The notes under the pieces were generated by a model. That model was not told the DNA's origin, ran no database searches, and worked only from the letters and a program-made list of their open reading frames with translations. From contig NC_077234.1 in assembly GCF_027887165.1 (NCBI RefSeq), positions 141,909,857 to 141,973,856 on the forward strand: DNA of 64,000 nucleotides. The letters run 5' to 3'. Numbering within the stretch: position 1 is the stretch's first letter; the number at the start of each line of letters is the position of its first letter. Source of the DNA: Monodelphis domestica. Lineage: Eukaryota; Chordata; Mammalia; Didelphimorphia; Didelphidae. Of the stretch, positions 11,295 to 23,720 are shown one piece after another. Both the position numbers and the translations under genes were made by a program.

Positions 11295-11952
11295 TGTACT
11301 AGAGAGGGAACTTGGTTAAAATGTAATTAGGAAATCAGCAGAGGTTACATCAGGAAGTAAGCAAAAGAAAGAGACTGAATCTTGGGCCCCTCTCCTCTCC
11401 AATTCCTATTCTTTCCCACTGAGCAAGAGTAATGGAGATTTCCTCACAGATGGTAAGTTGATTCTTCTCTCTAGTAACAAAACCCTTAAGACTAAATTAT
11501 TTAGCTAAAGGACCTATTTATTCTTTGGGGAGGAGAAAAAGGAGGGGTTAGGAAAGAGAGAAAAAGGAGTCCCTATTCTTTGAGTTGTAAGATTGACTGA
11601 AGGCTTTGGAAAAGTCTCTTCAAATGGAAATAAATGAAATAGTTTCCTCAGAGGAAAGATGGCAATAACTCTGCCAGACTCTCTTCTGGGCAATACTGAT
11701 TATTCCTTCAGTTCACAGTAGAGGTAGTAAGGTAATGGCCAGAGAGGAGATGAGAGTATGCCCTCAACCACCTTCAGGCAGAAGAAGAATGAACTCCAGG
11801 CAGCTGGGGTCCAAATGCCCCTCTTTTTTTCAATGCTTCCATGGAACTCTCTCTCTCTCTTCCCTCTTCCCTAATGATCTTTGTGTTGCAATGTTCTGAG
11901 CTCTCCTTGCTTTTCAGATCCAATTTTGTCTTTGCCCAAATTTCTTCAATCA
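11295..11952 (-). repeat. ERV-A 5' LTR
   Basis: Partner of 2850-3471, with the same TG...CA type ends (its TG side is blurred by the adjoining TG repeat). An AATAAA signal is present on the minus strand (tttatt at 11517-11522). Compared with the other copy it has an extra TC-rich stretch around 11846-11872. Confidence 0.9.
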
Positions 11953-11966
11953 TGTGTGTGTGTGTG
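11953..11966. repeat. (GT)n microsatellite, right half of the split tract
   Basis: A short GT run directly abuts the outer edge of the ERV-A 5' LTR. With 2801-2849 it suggests that the pre-integration site was one TG/CA repeat. Confidence 0.75.
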
Positions 11967-12640
11967 TACAATTTCTTACTTTCAAAATCTAGAGCAATAT
12001 TAAAAACTTAGAAGAATCTCAATAATATATATTAATAAATTGATTGAACACTTAACAGAAAAAAAATTAAGTCATTATATTCTGTAAGAAACCTTTGTAA
12101 AGTTGAAAGAAAGACAAACACAAATTTAGATGCAACTTCATTGATAACAAATGGCAATATATCAATAAGTTGCCTTTTTTATTTGATCAAAAACTTAACC
12201 TAATCTGTATTGTTTGAGAAAAATTCCCTGTCCTTCATTTTCCATTATTAATTTTGATGGTCCCTCCATAAGTTTTAATTCACTAACATTTCAACAAATG
12301 GTCATTGAATTAAATTGTCTATATTATTTTTTTTGTTTAGGTATTAAGTCCATTGTGTATTTCACACTTTTTGGAATTCAAAGCACTTTGCTCTCCATTT
12401 CATTTTGGGAAAAACATGTTTTTTACATTACTGAATTTCATACATGTAATTTATACTTAACCTTTGTTGTACCTCACAGTCCAAATCAAATGCTTAGGTA
12501 TTCTAAATTCATTAAGTCCAGAGTATAAAAATAATAATGATGAGTTAGAAAAAATTGATGGGAAAACTTTGCCAATACAGGTTCAAAACTATTCAGATAC
12601 TTTGATAGATGTAATCAACAGAATCTTCAGTGATAAAGTG
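11967..12640. other. Intergenic sequence, nothing recognised
   Basis: AT-rich DNA to the right of ERV-A. A 104-codon plus-strand frame (12214-12528) has no recognisable domain and the base composition is not gene-like. Confidence 0.4.
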
Positions 12641-13340
12641 AAATCAAAGTGATAAAGTGAAGGTCAAAGGTGAACTTTACTTCAGGACCAGGCACAAGGG
12701 TGCTAAAGAGACTCTTATTAAACAAAATAAAATATTTGTTGCAACATAAAGTTAAAAAAGGATAACTAATTCTAAGGGATTCTAAATGTAAGCAATAAAC
12801 TCCCTAGTTCCTCAAGGAACTACTTCTCCTGTGTTTCAAAGGTTATACTAATCCTCCCTGATCTGACTAACCCAAATTTATACTATCTAAATATAAACTA
12901 CCACTATTATCCTTTTAATTCTTAACTTTACCTTATAGTTATAAAATAAAAAAAGGCTAGCTGGTTGAGTCTCAACAAGACATATTAGAACTCGGAGCCC
13001 AAACCAAAGACCAGATCTTTCTTTGGTCTTCTCAGATATAAACCAATTCATGAAGACAGAAATAGATAGTCAATAGTGTTTCCCAATTTGGAAAAAGAAA
13101 ACACTTTTCCTCAGACAGAGAGAGAGGCAAAGACAACATCCTCTAGCCCAGAGAGATAGTCTTTCAGTGTGTGTCTCTGCCAACTGCCAGAGAGCAATTC
13201 CCAACTGCCAGAGAGAGTAATTGACACAGAAAACCAATTATAATTGTCAACATTTGAAATTAATATGTTCTCTCAGCTCTGCTTCAAACTCCAATTCTTT
13301 CTCAAGCCAGCCACTCTACTAAAGTATCTCTAAACTAATA
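12641..13340. repeat. Possible old LTR or other interspersed repeat (unclassified)
   Basis: This stretch is less AT-rich than its surroundings. It contains AATAAA-like signals (minus strand, near 12720) and a local near-duplication of caactgccagagag around 13180-13220. It resembles a degraded LTR, but I could not pair its ends or find a target duplication. Confidence 0.3.
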
Positions 13341-14044
13341 AAACAATACTTATTTTCTAATATCATCCTTACAAGAATAATGAGAATTACTTAATTCACC
13401 TGCTTTATATGCTTCATAAATATTATGAATAATCAAATCACTTAATTGGATAGATCATATTCAAATGATCAACATTTAATAATATATTTCTCAGAAGACT
13501 TCACCTTATTATTTATCTCCCTTCAAAAAGATCATTTGATAAAAGATATATAGAGCTAAATTCTGGTTGATGTGTGATCTTTAGCAAGGAATTTAAAATT
13601 TTATGATTCACAATCCCTGTCCATGAAATGTAATTTGTATTCTTTAAGGGGGAATCCATATATATTTTTCCCAATTTGCACTTTTCACATGACATTTCAA
13701 CAATATTGCATCCAGGGGTGGGGGCAGCTCATTGAAGTAAAGAATACACATCATGTGATATTTTTTCCAACAATGAAGATACATGGTTAATTTGTAGTTC
13801 AAGGACTTTTACTTTCTTGAACACTTAAATATTGACTCAGTCAAGGTTATGTTTCCAATATGTTGAAGAGAAGAAAAAAAAAACCTTGAAATCAGATGGT
13901 CCCAAGTCCAAGGCTGACCCTCTTTCCTGTATATGCAGTGCTATTTCTTATTTCTGTATTGACCTTTTTATAATCCATTAGGAAAAATATGATATAGTTT
14001 TGCAATTAGGAAACTAATGATGCACAGCAACTAAAACTCATGAG
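13341..14044. other. Intergenic sequence, nothing recognised
   Basis: No gene, and no repeat I can name. A 60-codon minus-strand frame (13695-13513) shows no motif. Confidence 0.4.
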
Positions 14045-14160
14045 GTTCATTATCATCACACCTTAGAGGTCATCTAGTCCAATGCTTTCACTTTTAGATG
14101 AGAAAAATGAAAGCCTAGAGAGGTAAATTAACTCCAAAGGCTCATATATTTAGATTTGGA
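14045..14160 (-). repeat. MIR/CORE-SINE-like fragment
   Basis: Contains the reversed SINE core pattern (ggtcatctagtccaatg, gatgagaaaaatgaaagcc, then aggtaaatta) found in old mammalian SINEs. Strongly diverged. Confidence 0.45.
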
Positions 14161-14387
14161 AATGGTCCTAGAGGTCATTTAGTACAATTTTTAGTTTAGA
14201 GTAGGAGGGGCTTTCAAGGATTCAAGGAAATTCCCTCTGATTCCAAGTCAAATTTGTTTTCCTCCCCACCACACATTTAAATAGATTTCTCTAAATCTAA
14301 ATAAATAATTATCTAGAAATATATAGCATTCAGTATTTTTCCTTTTATAAGATTTAGAAGATTTATCTTAAACTTCTTGACCAAAAC

Positions 14388-14590
14388 AACTTGGTAGCAC
14401 AGTGGATAAAATACTCATAATGTCTTGAATTTGAATTTGGCCTCAGAAATTTACTTTTTGTGTGATCCTTAGCAAATTAGTTCTCCTCAATTTTCTTCTC
14501 TATAAAATAATTTAGAGAAGGAAATAACAAACTACTCTAGCATCTTTACTAAGATAAACGCAAAATGGAGTTATGAAGAGTTAAATGAAT
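14388..14590 (+). repeat. CORE-SINE copy with tRNA-derived head
   Basis: Starts with a tRNA-like head (ttggtagcacagtggataaa), continues through gaatttgaatttggcctcag and the ttttgtgtgatccttagca block, and ends in a SINE tail. The order head, core, tail gives the plus strand. Confidence 0.75.
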
Positions 14591-16805
14591 GTTAGATTGG
14601 AGGGAATTGACAGAATACTATAGGACTCTGTCTTTGCTACTTTTAAAATTTGTAAACAATATAAAAATGACCAGTAAAATTTTAGTGTGTCCTGATTTAT
14701 CATTCATGCTCAAATTTTTCTACCATTCTATAACTTGACTCTGGTGTCTAACAAACATTATCCATGACAAAAAAGTAATATCCTTTTCTTTTGCATTTTA
14801 ATTCCAGTAAATTATAGTACATTCTCTGCTAAATATGCCAAAAAGGAGTATGATTGTCTAAAGAAGAGGGCAAAAATTTCAAAAGACAAAATTTTAAAAA
14901 AGGACTAATTAGTAAACAAATCAGGAGATATTAAATGTGTAACATTTAATATCTAAGGTTTAATTTTAAGATCTTTGCTACTTTCAAAGCTTTCTTAGGA
15001 AATTTGAATATTATTTCATTCTTTATTTTGGTAGCAACTGAATAATATGGAAATCTTTCAGAAAAATAACAAAATTACAAATATATATAGGGTTAATATT
15101 CAACACCATTTACTGTATTGTCCCTCCCATTCGATTCCACTTCAAAGCCACTAGGGCTTCTTCAAATCTAGAAAGGTGTAATGCAGACAAGGAGGAGAAA
15201 TCACGTTATAAAAAATAATATGAGAAAATGGAAAAAAAACCCTGAAATTCATTAGGATCCTAAAAGCCATAGGCTTAGAGAATAAAATTATCCCCTCCAT
15301 TGACTTTTACTATAATTTGAAATGCTTTCTCTTAACAAAGGAATTCTTCTTTGCAAATGGACAATATATAGATTTTCTTCGATTTACTAAGAAGGAATTG
15401 TTTAGCAGGTATTATAATATTTCTATTATGTGAATATATACAAATTTAATATCATAGACACTCAATTAAAATGAACATTTTAAGAATAATATACCTTATT
15501 TGCCCCTATCATTAATCTAAATATAGAATCTGAATTATCTTACTTGAATAAATTATCTTGAATAAATTATTATTATTAAATAAATTATCTTGAATATTAT
15601 TTTTGTTTCAAGATCATCACATACATATTTTCTCATTGACATTGACATGTTTCCAGAGCCTAACATATAGCTACCTCCCAGTATTGCTATTATAATTACA
15701 TTCAGATATTTTTTCTTCTCCAGGCATCTTATTCTTGACTATCATCAGTATTCATCTGCATGAGTTTTAGACATTGATACTCGGCTCTCAGAACAGAAAC
15801 TAAGGATAGACTGTACATTCTAAAAACCTGTCATTGTGTCACCTATTGAGAGAAATTTCTCCTTTAACTTCTTGCTTCTTTTCCTAGTTGTTTGAATTAT
15901 CCTTGGTGCATAGAATCTCTTATATAATATTCAGGGCCTGATTTATCTATTGCTGGAATTTCCGAAGAAGGTAAAAGCAGTTGATCATTTCTCTTCTTAA
16001 AAATATTAGAACTACATTAAGGTCTATTTTCCATTTCTGCTGGGTCTTCATAGGTTGTATTCCTAGGTAAAAGCAATGAATTACCTGACAGGGGAAGGAT
16101 TCACCTCAGCTGTCAAACTTCTCCTGTGAGATAAAAGGATCATATGCAGTCTGGGAAGGCGCCTGGCAGACAACCTTGACAGGCAAGTTTGAGGTATCAC
16201 CTTTATATTAGAGCACACAAAGCAGCTGGCGAACCCAGGTATAGATAACTAGTAAGCGATGAGAGCACTGGTTCACTCTGTTTAGAGGTGATGCGGCAGA
16301 GATTTCTATTTGTCTCTAAGCTTCTGAATGTGCTTGCAAGGTTGGGGAATTTTAAAGAAATCAATCTTTTTGAAAGCAGAGAGATAGAAGCAGATATTGA
16401 ATTGAACCTTACCTCTTCTATGAATAAGCTAACTGATAACATATCCGTTGCTTAACCCTTCCAAAGCTTCTCCTTCCTTCTTTTGGAAAATTTTAATACT
16501 AAATATACTTATAATATCTGACTCACCTTAATTGGAGAAAAAGTGTTTCGTAAATCTGAAAGGACTATGTAAAGGTTGGCTATTATAAAATTGCCAAAGA
16601 AAGCAAAACATTAACAATACAAGACTTATGCAATATTAGAACCAATATTTTATTTTCAATAAATCTTTCACTCTAGTATCTGAGAAAGAAATGACCATTT
16701 TCCTTTCTATCCCTTTATCTCATTTCCTCCTGTTTCTTTTGGGAGTTTACAACCTTGGTATCATTTTTCTTATATGTATATGTGTGTATATCAGAATACA
16801 TCCAT
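14591..16805. other. Intergenic sequence, nothing recognised
   Basis: About 2.2 kb of AT-rich DNA. The stretch near 16080-16440 is less AT-rich and holds a 79-codon minus-strand frame (16442-16203), but I recognise no protein or repeat family in it. Confidence 0.4.

Positions 16806-16865
<60 letters not shown>
16806..16865. repeat. (TATC)n microsatellite
   Basis: An uninterrupted tetranucleotide run of about 15 copies, likely length-polymorphic. Confidence 0.95.
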
Positions 16866-16917
16866 AAAGAGAGAGCGAGGCTTTTATCTTGTTATCTACT
16901 TTAGTGCTCAGGTGTCT

Positions 16918-18222
16918 CCTTTTTTTCTTTTATTTTTTTAAATTTAGAATTTTTTCCATTTTTACATGATTTATGATCCCACCCCCACCTCCGCTTTTTC
17001 CTCCTCCCTCTCCAGTCCGACAAGCAGTTCCACTGTGTTATTCATGTATCAGTGTTCAAAATCTATTTCCATGTTATTTGTATCTGCAGTAATTCAATCC
17101 TTTAACATCAAAAACCCTATCATATCCTTATCATATTACTTGATCAATCCCATGTTTTTCTAATGCATTTCCATTTCCACAGTTCTTTCTCTAGATGTGG
17201 ACAGCATTCTTTTTCACAAGTTCCTCTGAATTGTCCTGGGTCATTGCATTGCTGCTAGTAGGAAAGTCCATTATATTCAATTGTGCCGTAATAATGTATC
17301 AGTCTCCTTATTCTCCTCCTTTCACTCTGCATCAATTCCTGGAAGTCATCTCAGTTCACATGGAATGTCTTCAGTTCATTATTCCTTTTAGCATATTAAC
17401 ATTCCATCAGCAACAGATACCATGATTTGTTCAGTCATTCCCCAATCGATGGACACCTCTAATTTTCCAATATTTTGCTACCACAAAGAGCATGGCTACT
17501 AATATTTTTGTACAAGTTGTTTTTTCCTTTATTATCTCTTTGGGTACAAACCCAGCAATGGTATGGCTGGGTCAAAGGGTAGCATTCTTTCAAAGGTCTT
17601 TGTGCATAGTTCCAAATTGTCCTCCAGAATTGTTGGGCCAATTCACAACTCCACCAGCAGTCTAGTAGTGTCACAATTTTGCCACATCACTTACAACCTT
17701 TATCACTTTCTTTTGCTGCCATATGGGCCAGTCTGTTAGGTGTAAGGTGGTAAATTAGAGTTGTTTTAATTTGCATTTCTCTAATCAGGAGGGATTTAGA
17801 ACACTTTTTCATGTGTTTATTGATGGTTTTTATTTCATAATGTGAAAACTCTCTATTCATGTCCCTTGACCATTTGTCAACTGGAGAATGGCTTGATTTT
17901 TTTGTAAATTTGACTTAGCTCCTTATATATTTGGGAAATTAATCCTTTGTCAGAGAGTTTTGTTATAAAAGTGTTCTCACAGTTTGTTGCTTTCCTTCAA
18001 ATTTTGGTTGCATTGTTTTTTTCTGTATAAAACTCTTTTCATTTGTTATAATCAAAGTCTTCATTTTACCTTTTTCAATATCCTCTATCTCTTGCTTGGT
18101 CTTAAATTCCTTCCTTTCCCACAGATCTGAGAGGTATATTATTCTATATTCGCCTAATTTATTTATGATTTATACTCATTTTGAATTTATCTTGGTCAGA
18201 TCTCTCCATTTTTAAGATCATG
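16918..18222 (-). mobile_element. 5'-truncated L1 (3' end of ORF2 and 3' UTR)
   Basis: Read on the minus strand this is the end of a LINE-1. On the plus strand it starts with a T-rich run (the reversed poly(A)) and a C-rich 3' UTR block near 16978. It continues with the reversed ORF2 end, including ccattccccaatcgatgg-type sequence near 17435, accacaaagagcatggcta, and then ggctgggtcaaagggta near 17567. Stops are frequent, so no protein is made. The related copy at 28841-29452 shares the same 3' segments. Confidence 0.85.
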
Positions 18223-18375
18223 CATCCAGAGGATCAAGTACCCTTATTTTATAATTGAAGAAATTGAGATCCAAAGGGGAGGAAGGTAAACTACTTGCTA
18301 AAATTTACATGGGTAAGAATAGAACTTGAATCTAGCTCTGAAGTTCTCTGATTCCAAATCCAATGTCCTTAAAAA
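18223..18375 (-). repeat. MIR/CORE-SINE-like fragment
   Basis: Reversed SINE core and tail: tattttataattgaagaaat, then gatccaaagggg, then gaacttgaatctagctctga and attccaaatccaatgtcctt. It lies just left of a solo LTR. Confidence 0.55.
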
Positions 18376-18389
18376 CTTTCACTTAACCT

Positions 18390-19101
18390 TGTGAATTTTA
18401 GATTTACTCCACCCTGCTTAGCCTAACATACAGGAATGTCTAAACTCCTACTTAAGGTTTAAGTATTGAGAAAGATGGCCTAAGACAGACATGTGCTAGC
18501 AAACAACAAGTCAGAAACAATCAGAGACCCCTGGGCTGTCTTAAGTCAAGCTTAAGCTACCATTGGTACATATGAGACTCAGTAAGTGATGTAAAAATTG
18601 GTCTATATATTTCGTATCACTTCCTCTCTCTGGCTGCTTTTGGTGGAGAGGTGGCTGGTGGCAGTGTGCTGAGCATCTTGGCATCTTGGCTTGGCTGTAG
18701 CTATTGTCTGGGTTTAGCAGTGAGCGACCTTGATACAGTACTGGGAGAAGCTTAGTAGCGTGGTTCAGGAGAGGAGTCTTCCCTGAGCTCTCTTGGAGTT
18801 TATTCTGATTCCCTTTTTTTTTCCTTTACCTTTCCTAAAAATGCCATCCTCCTAGGAGGCCCCTCATCTTGGAGGAGGCCTCATGGCTGCAAGGTCTCTT
18901 AACTCCCCTTGGCTCAGGCTAGGTCGGAGAAATCTTATACCCTTTTCCCTTTCTCTTCTTCTTAATACCTTCCCCCTATATTAATTAAATCACCACAAAA
19001 TCCCCAAACTGACTTGAGTATTTGTATTGGGATTTGAAATAATCCCTGGTGATCAACTAAATTTATATTTCAGTCAAAAGCCCCTAAGTTTACCCCTTAC
19101 A
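18390..19101 (+). repeat. Solo LTR, family S copy 1
   Basis: Begins TGTGAATTTTAG and ends CCCCTTACA, with the 4-base flank acct on both sides (18386-18389 and 19102-19105). That is the target-duplication size typical of class I ERVs. A TATA-like tctatatatt lies near 18602 and an attaattaaat signal near 18980. No internal retroviral sequence adjoins it, so it is probably the product of LTR-LTR recombination. The copy at 36855-37599 is a relative in the opposite orientation. Its own coding content is nil. Confidence 0.75.
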
Positions 19102-19105
19102 ACCT

Positions 19106-19879
19106 GGACATCCTCTGAAACAATGATCTTATATTTATATTTGTATTCTTTTCACATGAAACTCTAGAAAAAAAGCATTTTATTTTTCCTTGCCTTTCCT
19201 CTTCTTATTCTCTTTTCTAACTATTGAAATATGACCACTGATTGTACTATTCTGTAGAAAAACTTTTTGCCAATATTATGTATAAATTAAAAAAAGGATA
19301 AACCAGAGTAACTTATTTTTACTCTTTATCCTTGCCAAATTTATAGCTTTTCATATAACTGATCAAAACATCATTCTCAGGAGAAATCTCCTTTCTTTGC
19401 TTTGAGTGAAATTGATTCCTTTTAGTTATATTCATGCTGCCATAACCTTTCATAATTTTCCTTGTTGAGTCATTGTTCAGATTCTTTCCTCAAATTTGGA
19501 TGCATACTGGTGTTGAATTGGTAAATGTACAACAACTGGATTTCTAAGTCTACACTTTTGAAATATTTAAAATTCCTCCATCAATTTTTAAAATCTATAA
19601 TTCAACCAACTAACAAATCATGGCTTAGTTTTTATCATTTCCTGATTTCCAAAGAATAAGTAGTCACACAGAAAATTTAACTATTGGCTTTGAGGAACTG
19701 GTGGTATCTTTTTTCCAGCATATCTCTGCCTATACCCTGTGAGTCAGTCTTAGCTTCTTTCCTACTCTTTTTCAGCATCAAATCTCTCAATGACCCCATT
19801 AACTCTTTTGGAGGAGATGATTATTTTGATTCATTAATTCCCAGATCTGCAGATTTAATCATCATATTTCTATTGAGAT
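19106..19879. other. Intergenic sequence, nothing recognised
   Basis: AT-rich DNA without a gene or a nameable repeat. A 68-codon plus-strand frame at 19684-19890 has no recognisable features. Confidence 0.4.
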
Positions 19880-20740
19880 ATCCCTTATAATCCACAACCT
19901 GCTGGATATCTCTTTGTAGACATTCTAAAACATCTCAAAATATGTTCAAAATGGAACTCACTAGTTTTCCCCTAAGAAATTAGTTTCTTTTTAATTTCTC
20001 TATTAAAGGACAATAACACCCTCAAATTCAGATCCTCATCCTTACCTATTCAACCTACCTTATCCAATAAATTGCTACATCTTATCAATTTTAGGTTTAT
20101 TTCATCTTTTATATTTTTCTCCTGTCTCTTCACATAGCAATTAACCTGCTTCAGATATTCATCACCTTGTCTTTGGATTATTAAAATAATCTCCAAATTG
20201 GGCTTCCTGTTTTCATTTTCATCTTTTTTCCAATCTATACTCCACATAATACTAACAATTCACCTACCCTGATGTGAGAATAACATTAAAATTCATTTAT
20301 TAAACACTTAAAGCCTTCCATAATCGGTTGTTTGCCTACTTTATTTTATCCTCAGTCATACTTTACAAACTGGTAGATTAGCTATTATTTTCAAATTCCA
20401 TCTTCTGTTTCTTCATTCCATGCATTTGTATAGACTGTCCCCCACATACATAGAATGAGAATATTTCCTCTTTTCCCTATACTTCTGGGAATGCCTTATT
20501 TATTTAAGGTCAAGGGTCAGCTCAATGATCAATTCATATGCTATTCCCTATTTTCCCAGGTTTTAGTGACACTTTCCACAAAAATGTCTTTATTGTATAT
20601 ATTTTATGATTACTAATCTGCATAAATATTTGCATTCCACCTTTAAGCTCAATAGAATATATTTTCCTTGAGAATGTAATGGAAAACTAGAAAAGTCTAG
20701 CCCTTGTAAACACACATAGTTTGCATGGTCCATGCAATTC
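19880..20740 (+). repeat. L2-like LINE 3' region, diverged
   Basis: Contains blocks in the order expected for an L2 3' end, for example ggtcaagggtcagctcaatg, the catatgctattccctattttc-type region and ctcaatagaatatattttcc near the end. Divergence is high, so this rests on pattern only. Confidence 0.45.
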
Positions 20741-22789
20741 TACAAAGATTTTAGTATATAGTAAAAGGCAGTACTTGGAATAGTTTTGATTGACTATCAG
20801 TCCTGAACCATTCACAAAATACTAATTGACAAAAGCAATCCTCTTTCTTTTTCCTGCCTACCTATATTCTAGAAAGTAGGAAAGCAAAACAATTAAGATT
20901 TGGTGAACTGTAGAATCTCTAGCCTTTATTTCTTGTCTTATGCCAATGTCATATGGACTATGATAACATGGTCCCGTGTTGCTTCTGGCTCCTTTGTGTT
21001 TATTCTTTCTTGTGTATTAAATTTTTGTCTCACTTTCCCTGGGCAAAGCTGACTAAATACCCCCCTGGATTCTGAGTAGTCAAGGATGATTCTAATTGAA
21101 TGCAACTGTTTCAAACCCCTCTTAATTGGCAGCGATTAATGCCCCAGTTCCATTTAACCAGTTACCATAGATTAACTTTCACAAAAAGGTCATTTACTTT
21201 AAATTTTCACCATTCTATGAATTTCAACATTATCCCCAAACAACATAGAGTTCAACCTTTCCTATCTTAACACTTCAGTTTCTAGGAAAAGTGGGTTTAG
21301 ACATAGCAGGGCCCATTAAGTTCACAGAAAAATGAGGTATCACTGCTGGATGAATTTCAGCCAAAATTCTCTATTGGATGTGCCTCTAAGCTCATTTCTC
21401 ACCTGCTGACCCCCAGCTCTACTCTTATTTCCCTCTTTATATATCTTTTTGTGAAAAAATATTATTAGAGACAGCTATGAATTTGTGAACTTCAAAAGGT
21501 AAGAAAGCTTAGGTACCAAGACTCCAGAGGTCTATTAATGGGCATTTTGGCAAATTGAGACAGTGAGTTAGTCAACTCTCCATTAGTAGCTAATACTATG
21601 CTGCATTTGGCAGGGAACAAGATTTGAGCAAATACCTTATAGAAACAGCTTCAGTTTTAGTCCATTATCCCTAGAGACTGAAGTGTAGGGGAGAATCTCT
21701 AGAGGAGGAGAAGAGGACTAATATTTCTAACTTCTGATTTTGGTATAATCATCTCAAAAATATTCCTTTGTAAAAGTTTCTTGGTGTTAGTGGTTAAATG
21801 ATACAGCACATATTATTGCGAGTGTATTTATAATAAAAAGGAGACATTAACTTTAGCTGATAACTGACAATGGAATGGACATAACATAATTGGGTCTTGA
21901 ATCAATCACACTAAAAATAGTCACTACTAATAGCTCCTCCATAGGAGTGCTGCCTCAAGTCCTGAAGGGGAGAGTAGTTAACCAATTTCCTGGAACCACA
22001 AATAACTGATAAATGTGAGGAAATATCAGAATAAGGTTTGAAATATGCTAGGAACAACCAGATATTTTTAAATGGATTTTTAACAACCAGATAGAGGGTT
22101 TAACAACCAGATAAACTATTACATTTAATCTTCATTTTAATATTTATTCTATCTCTTTAAGTCAACACAATCAACAAAACAATAAACTGAGACTGATTAT
22201 ACTGTTTCCAATTTCTGACGTGTATTCTCAGTGAAAATTTAACAATAACTTCATGAGCTGACTCTAGCACACCCAAAATAATGGTACCTGATCTTTATAT
22301 AGGTTATACAAAGGTGAAGACTGGTTTGGTCTTCCTTTGAAATCCCTAGCATTTACTTTTATGTCTTGTTTTAATAGAATAATACTTGATTCTTAATTGA
22401 TGCTTGTTTAGTTGGATTGAAATTAATTAAATACACTTAACATTTCCAAGGTTTTTATTGACAAATTGCTCTAGAATCGTCGAATTTCAACCTTCCATTT
22501 TATTGTGAGGCTAAATTATAGAATGGCTTTAACCTTTTTTACCAAAGAATACACTAACTAACTTCTCTCCATAAATACATTGCCTTCAGGAGTACTGGCT
22601 TTAGAGGTTGAAGGGTAATTTAAACACCATCTAGCCAGGATGATGAAGTAGAAAAACCAATAAATTTGGAGTAGATCAATACAATTAACTTCGAATAACT
22701 TTTATTTTTAAGCTAAAAATAGAGGATTTGGACAATATGGCCTCTCAGGTCCCATCCAGCTCTTAATCTATTGCTAGAATAAACTCTTT

Positions 22790-22905
22790 TTTTTTCCTAA
22801 TAAAGAAATGGAGGCTCAATCAAGGAAATATCTGACTCAAGATCACATAAGTAGAAAGTGACAAAGCATTAATTGAAACATAAGTCCATTTGGTTTCAAC
22901 CAATT
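22790..22905 (-). repeat. MIR/CORE-SINE-like fragment
   Basis: Reversed SINE core: aagaaatggaggctcaatca, tgactcaagatcacataagt, then gaaacataagtccattt. Diverged. Confidence 0.5.
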
Positions 22906-23549
22906 CAGGGTTCATTTAAAAGCAAATTTATAAAAGTGCACCCCCCCAAAAAACAAACAAACAAACTTCTAGGACAAACAGGAAATAAGCTTACCTAGTG
23001 AGATCCTCTATTCCACATATTGTCTCTTTTTCCCTAACCCTACTTGTAATGGATGTCATTTCAAAGAAATATTATATTTAAATTGCTCTCTTAAAATACA
23101 AACTGAGAAGGGTAAACATGCACATTTTAGTAAGTCAGGTGCATTGGGATTAATTAGAATTTTTATTGAAAAGGAGCTGTGTTTCTGTTTATCTACAACA
23201 TTGTACATATATTTTTTTTCTTGTGCATATTCAAATGCAGCTGAAAGCACACATTTAAACTGTGGCAATATGGAAACGTGTGCCAAGTGTACATTATTTA
23301 TATAGATTGCCCCAATTACATATTTCTCAGCAGAAGAAGCTACTTTAAACAAAGACATTTCATTTTCTGCACCTGCAATCTAGACTGCAGGCATAAACTC
23401 GTCTATAGCATGGATTTTTCACTGGTCTGCTTTTATGTAAAAATGATCATTATATAGCATAAGCTAGAAAGAATAAAACATCTAGCATTGAGCAGCTAAC
23501 ATACCTGCTATGAAACAAAAGAGTAGTGAAACCAAATAGAAAGAGGAAA

Positions 23550-23720
23550 TGCTATAGTGTAAAAAGAATGATGGATTTTTGAGAAAGGACTTGGTTTCAA
23601 TTATTGCCATGCCACATAACCCAGATGTATGCAAGTCTGGGAAAATCATTTAACCACTATGAGTCTTAGTTTCTCAAACTCTAAAATAATGAATTTGAAT
23701 AAATACCTTCTTAGGACCCT
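23550..23720 (+). repeat. MIR/CORE-SINE-like fragment
   Basis: Pattern gtgtaaaaagaatgatgg, ggacttggtttcaattattg, tctgggaaaatcatttaacc and gtttctcaaactctaaaat, in SINE order on the plus strand. Confidence 0.55.

Larger units (their letters stand above)
2850..11952 (-). mobile_element. ERV-A: class I-like endogenous retrovirus with two LTRs, no env
   Basis: This is a full-length but dead provirus read on the minus strand. In transcription order it has a 5' LTR (11952-11295), a primer-binding-site-like TGG sequence, a Gag region with an N-terminal hydrophobic segment, capsid and CCHC finger, a long linker with protease, reverse transcriptase, RNase H, integrase, a non-coding A/C-rich spacer, a purine-rich tract and a 3' LTR (3471-2850). 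The protease (NTSAS, with GATG downstream), the RT box YVDN, the RNase H motif YTDG and an integrase core ending in a GPY/F-like module place it near gammaretroviruses (class I). Every reading frame carries stops or frameshifts. No env-like frame was found between integrase and the 3' LTR. It is related to ERV-B (38573-46826), but the LTRs differ. Confidence 0.9.

Noticed and set aside
16080..16442. Possible exon in the less AT-rich stretch with a 79-codon minus-strand frame
   Set aside because: No recognised protein and no convincing splice-site pair.
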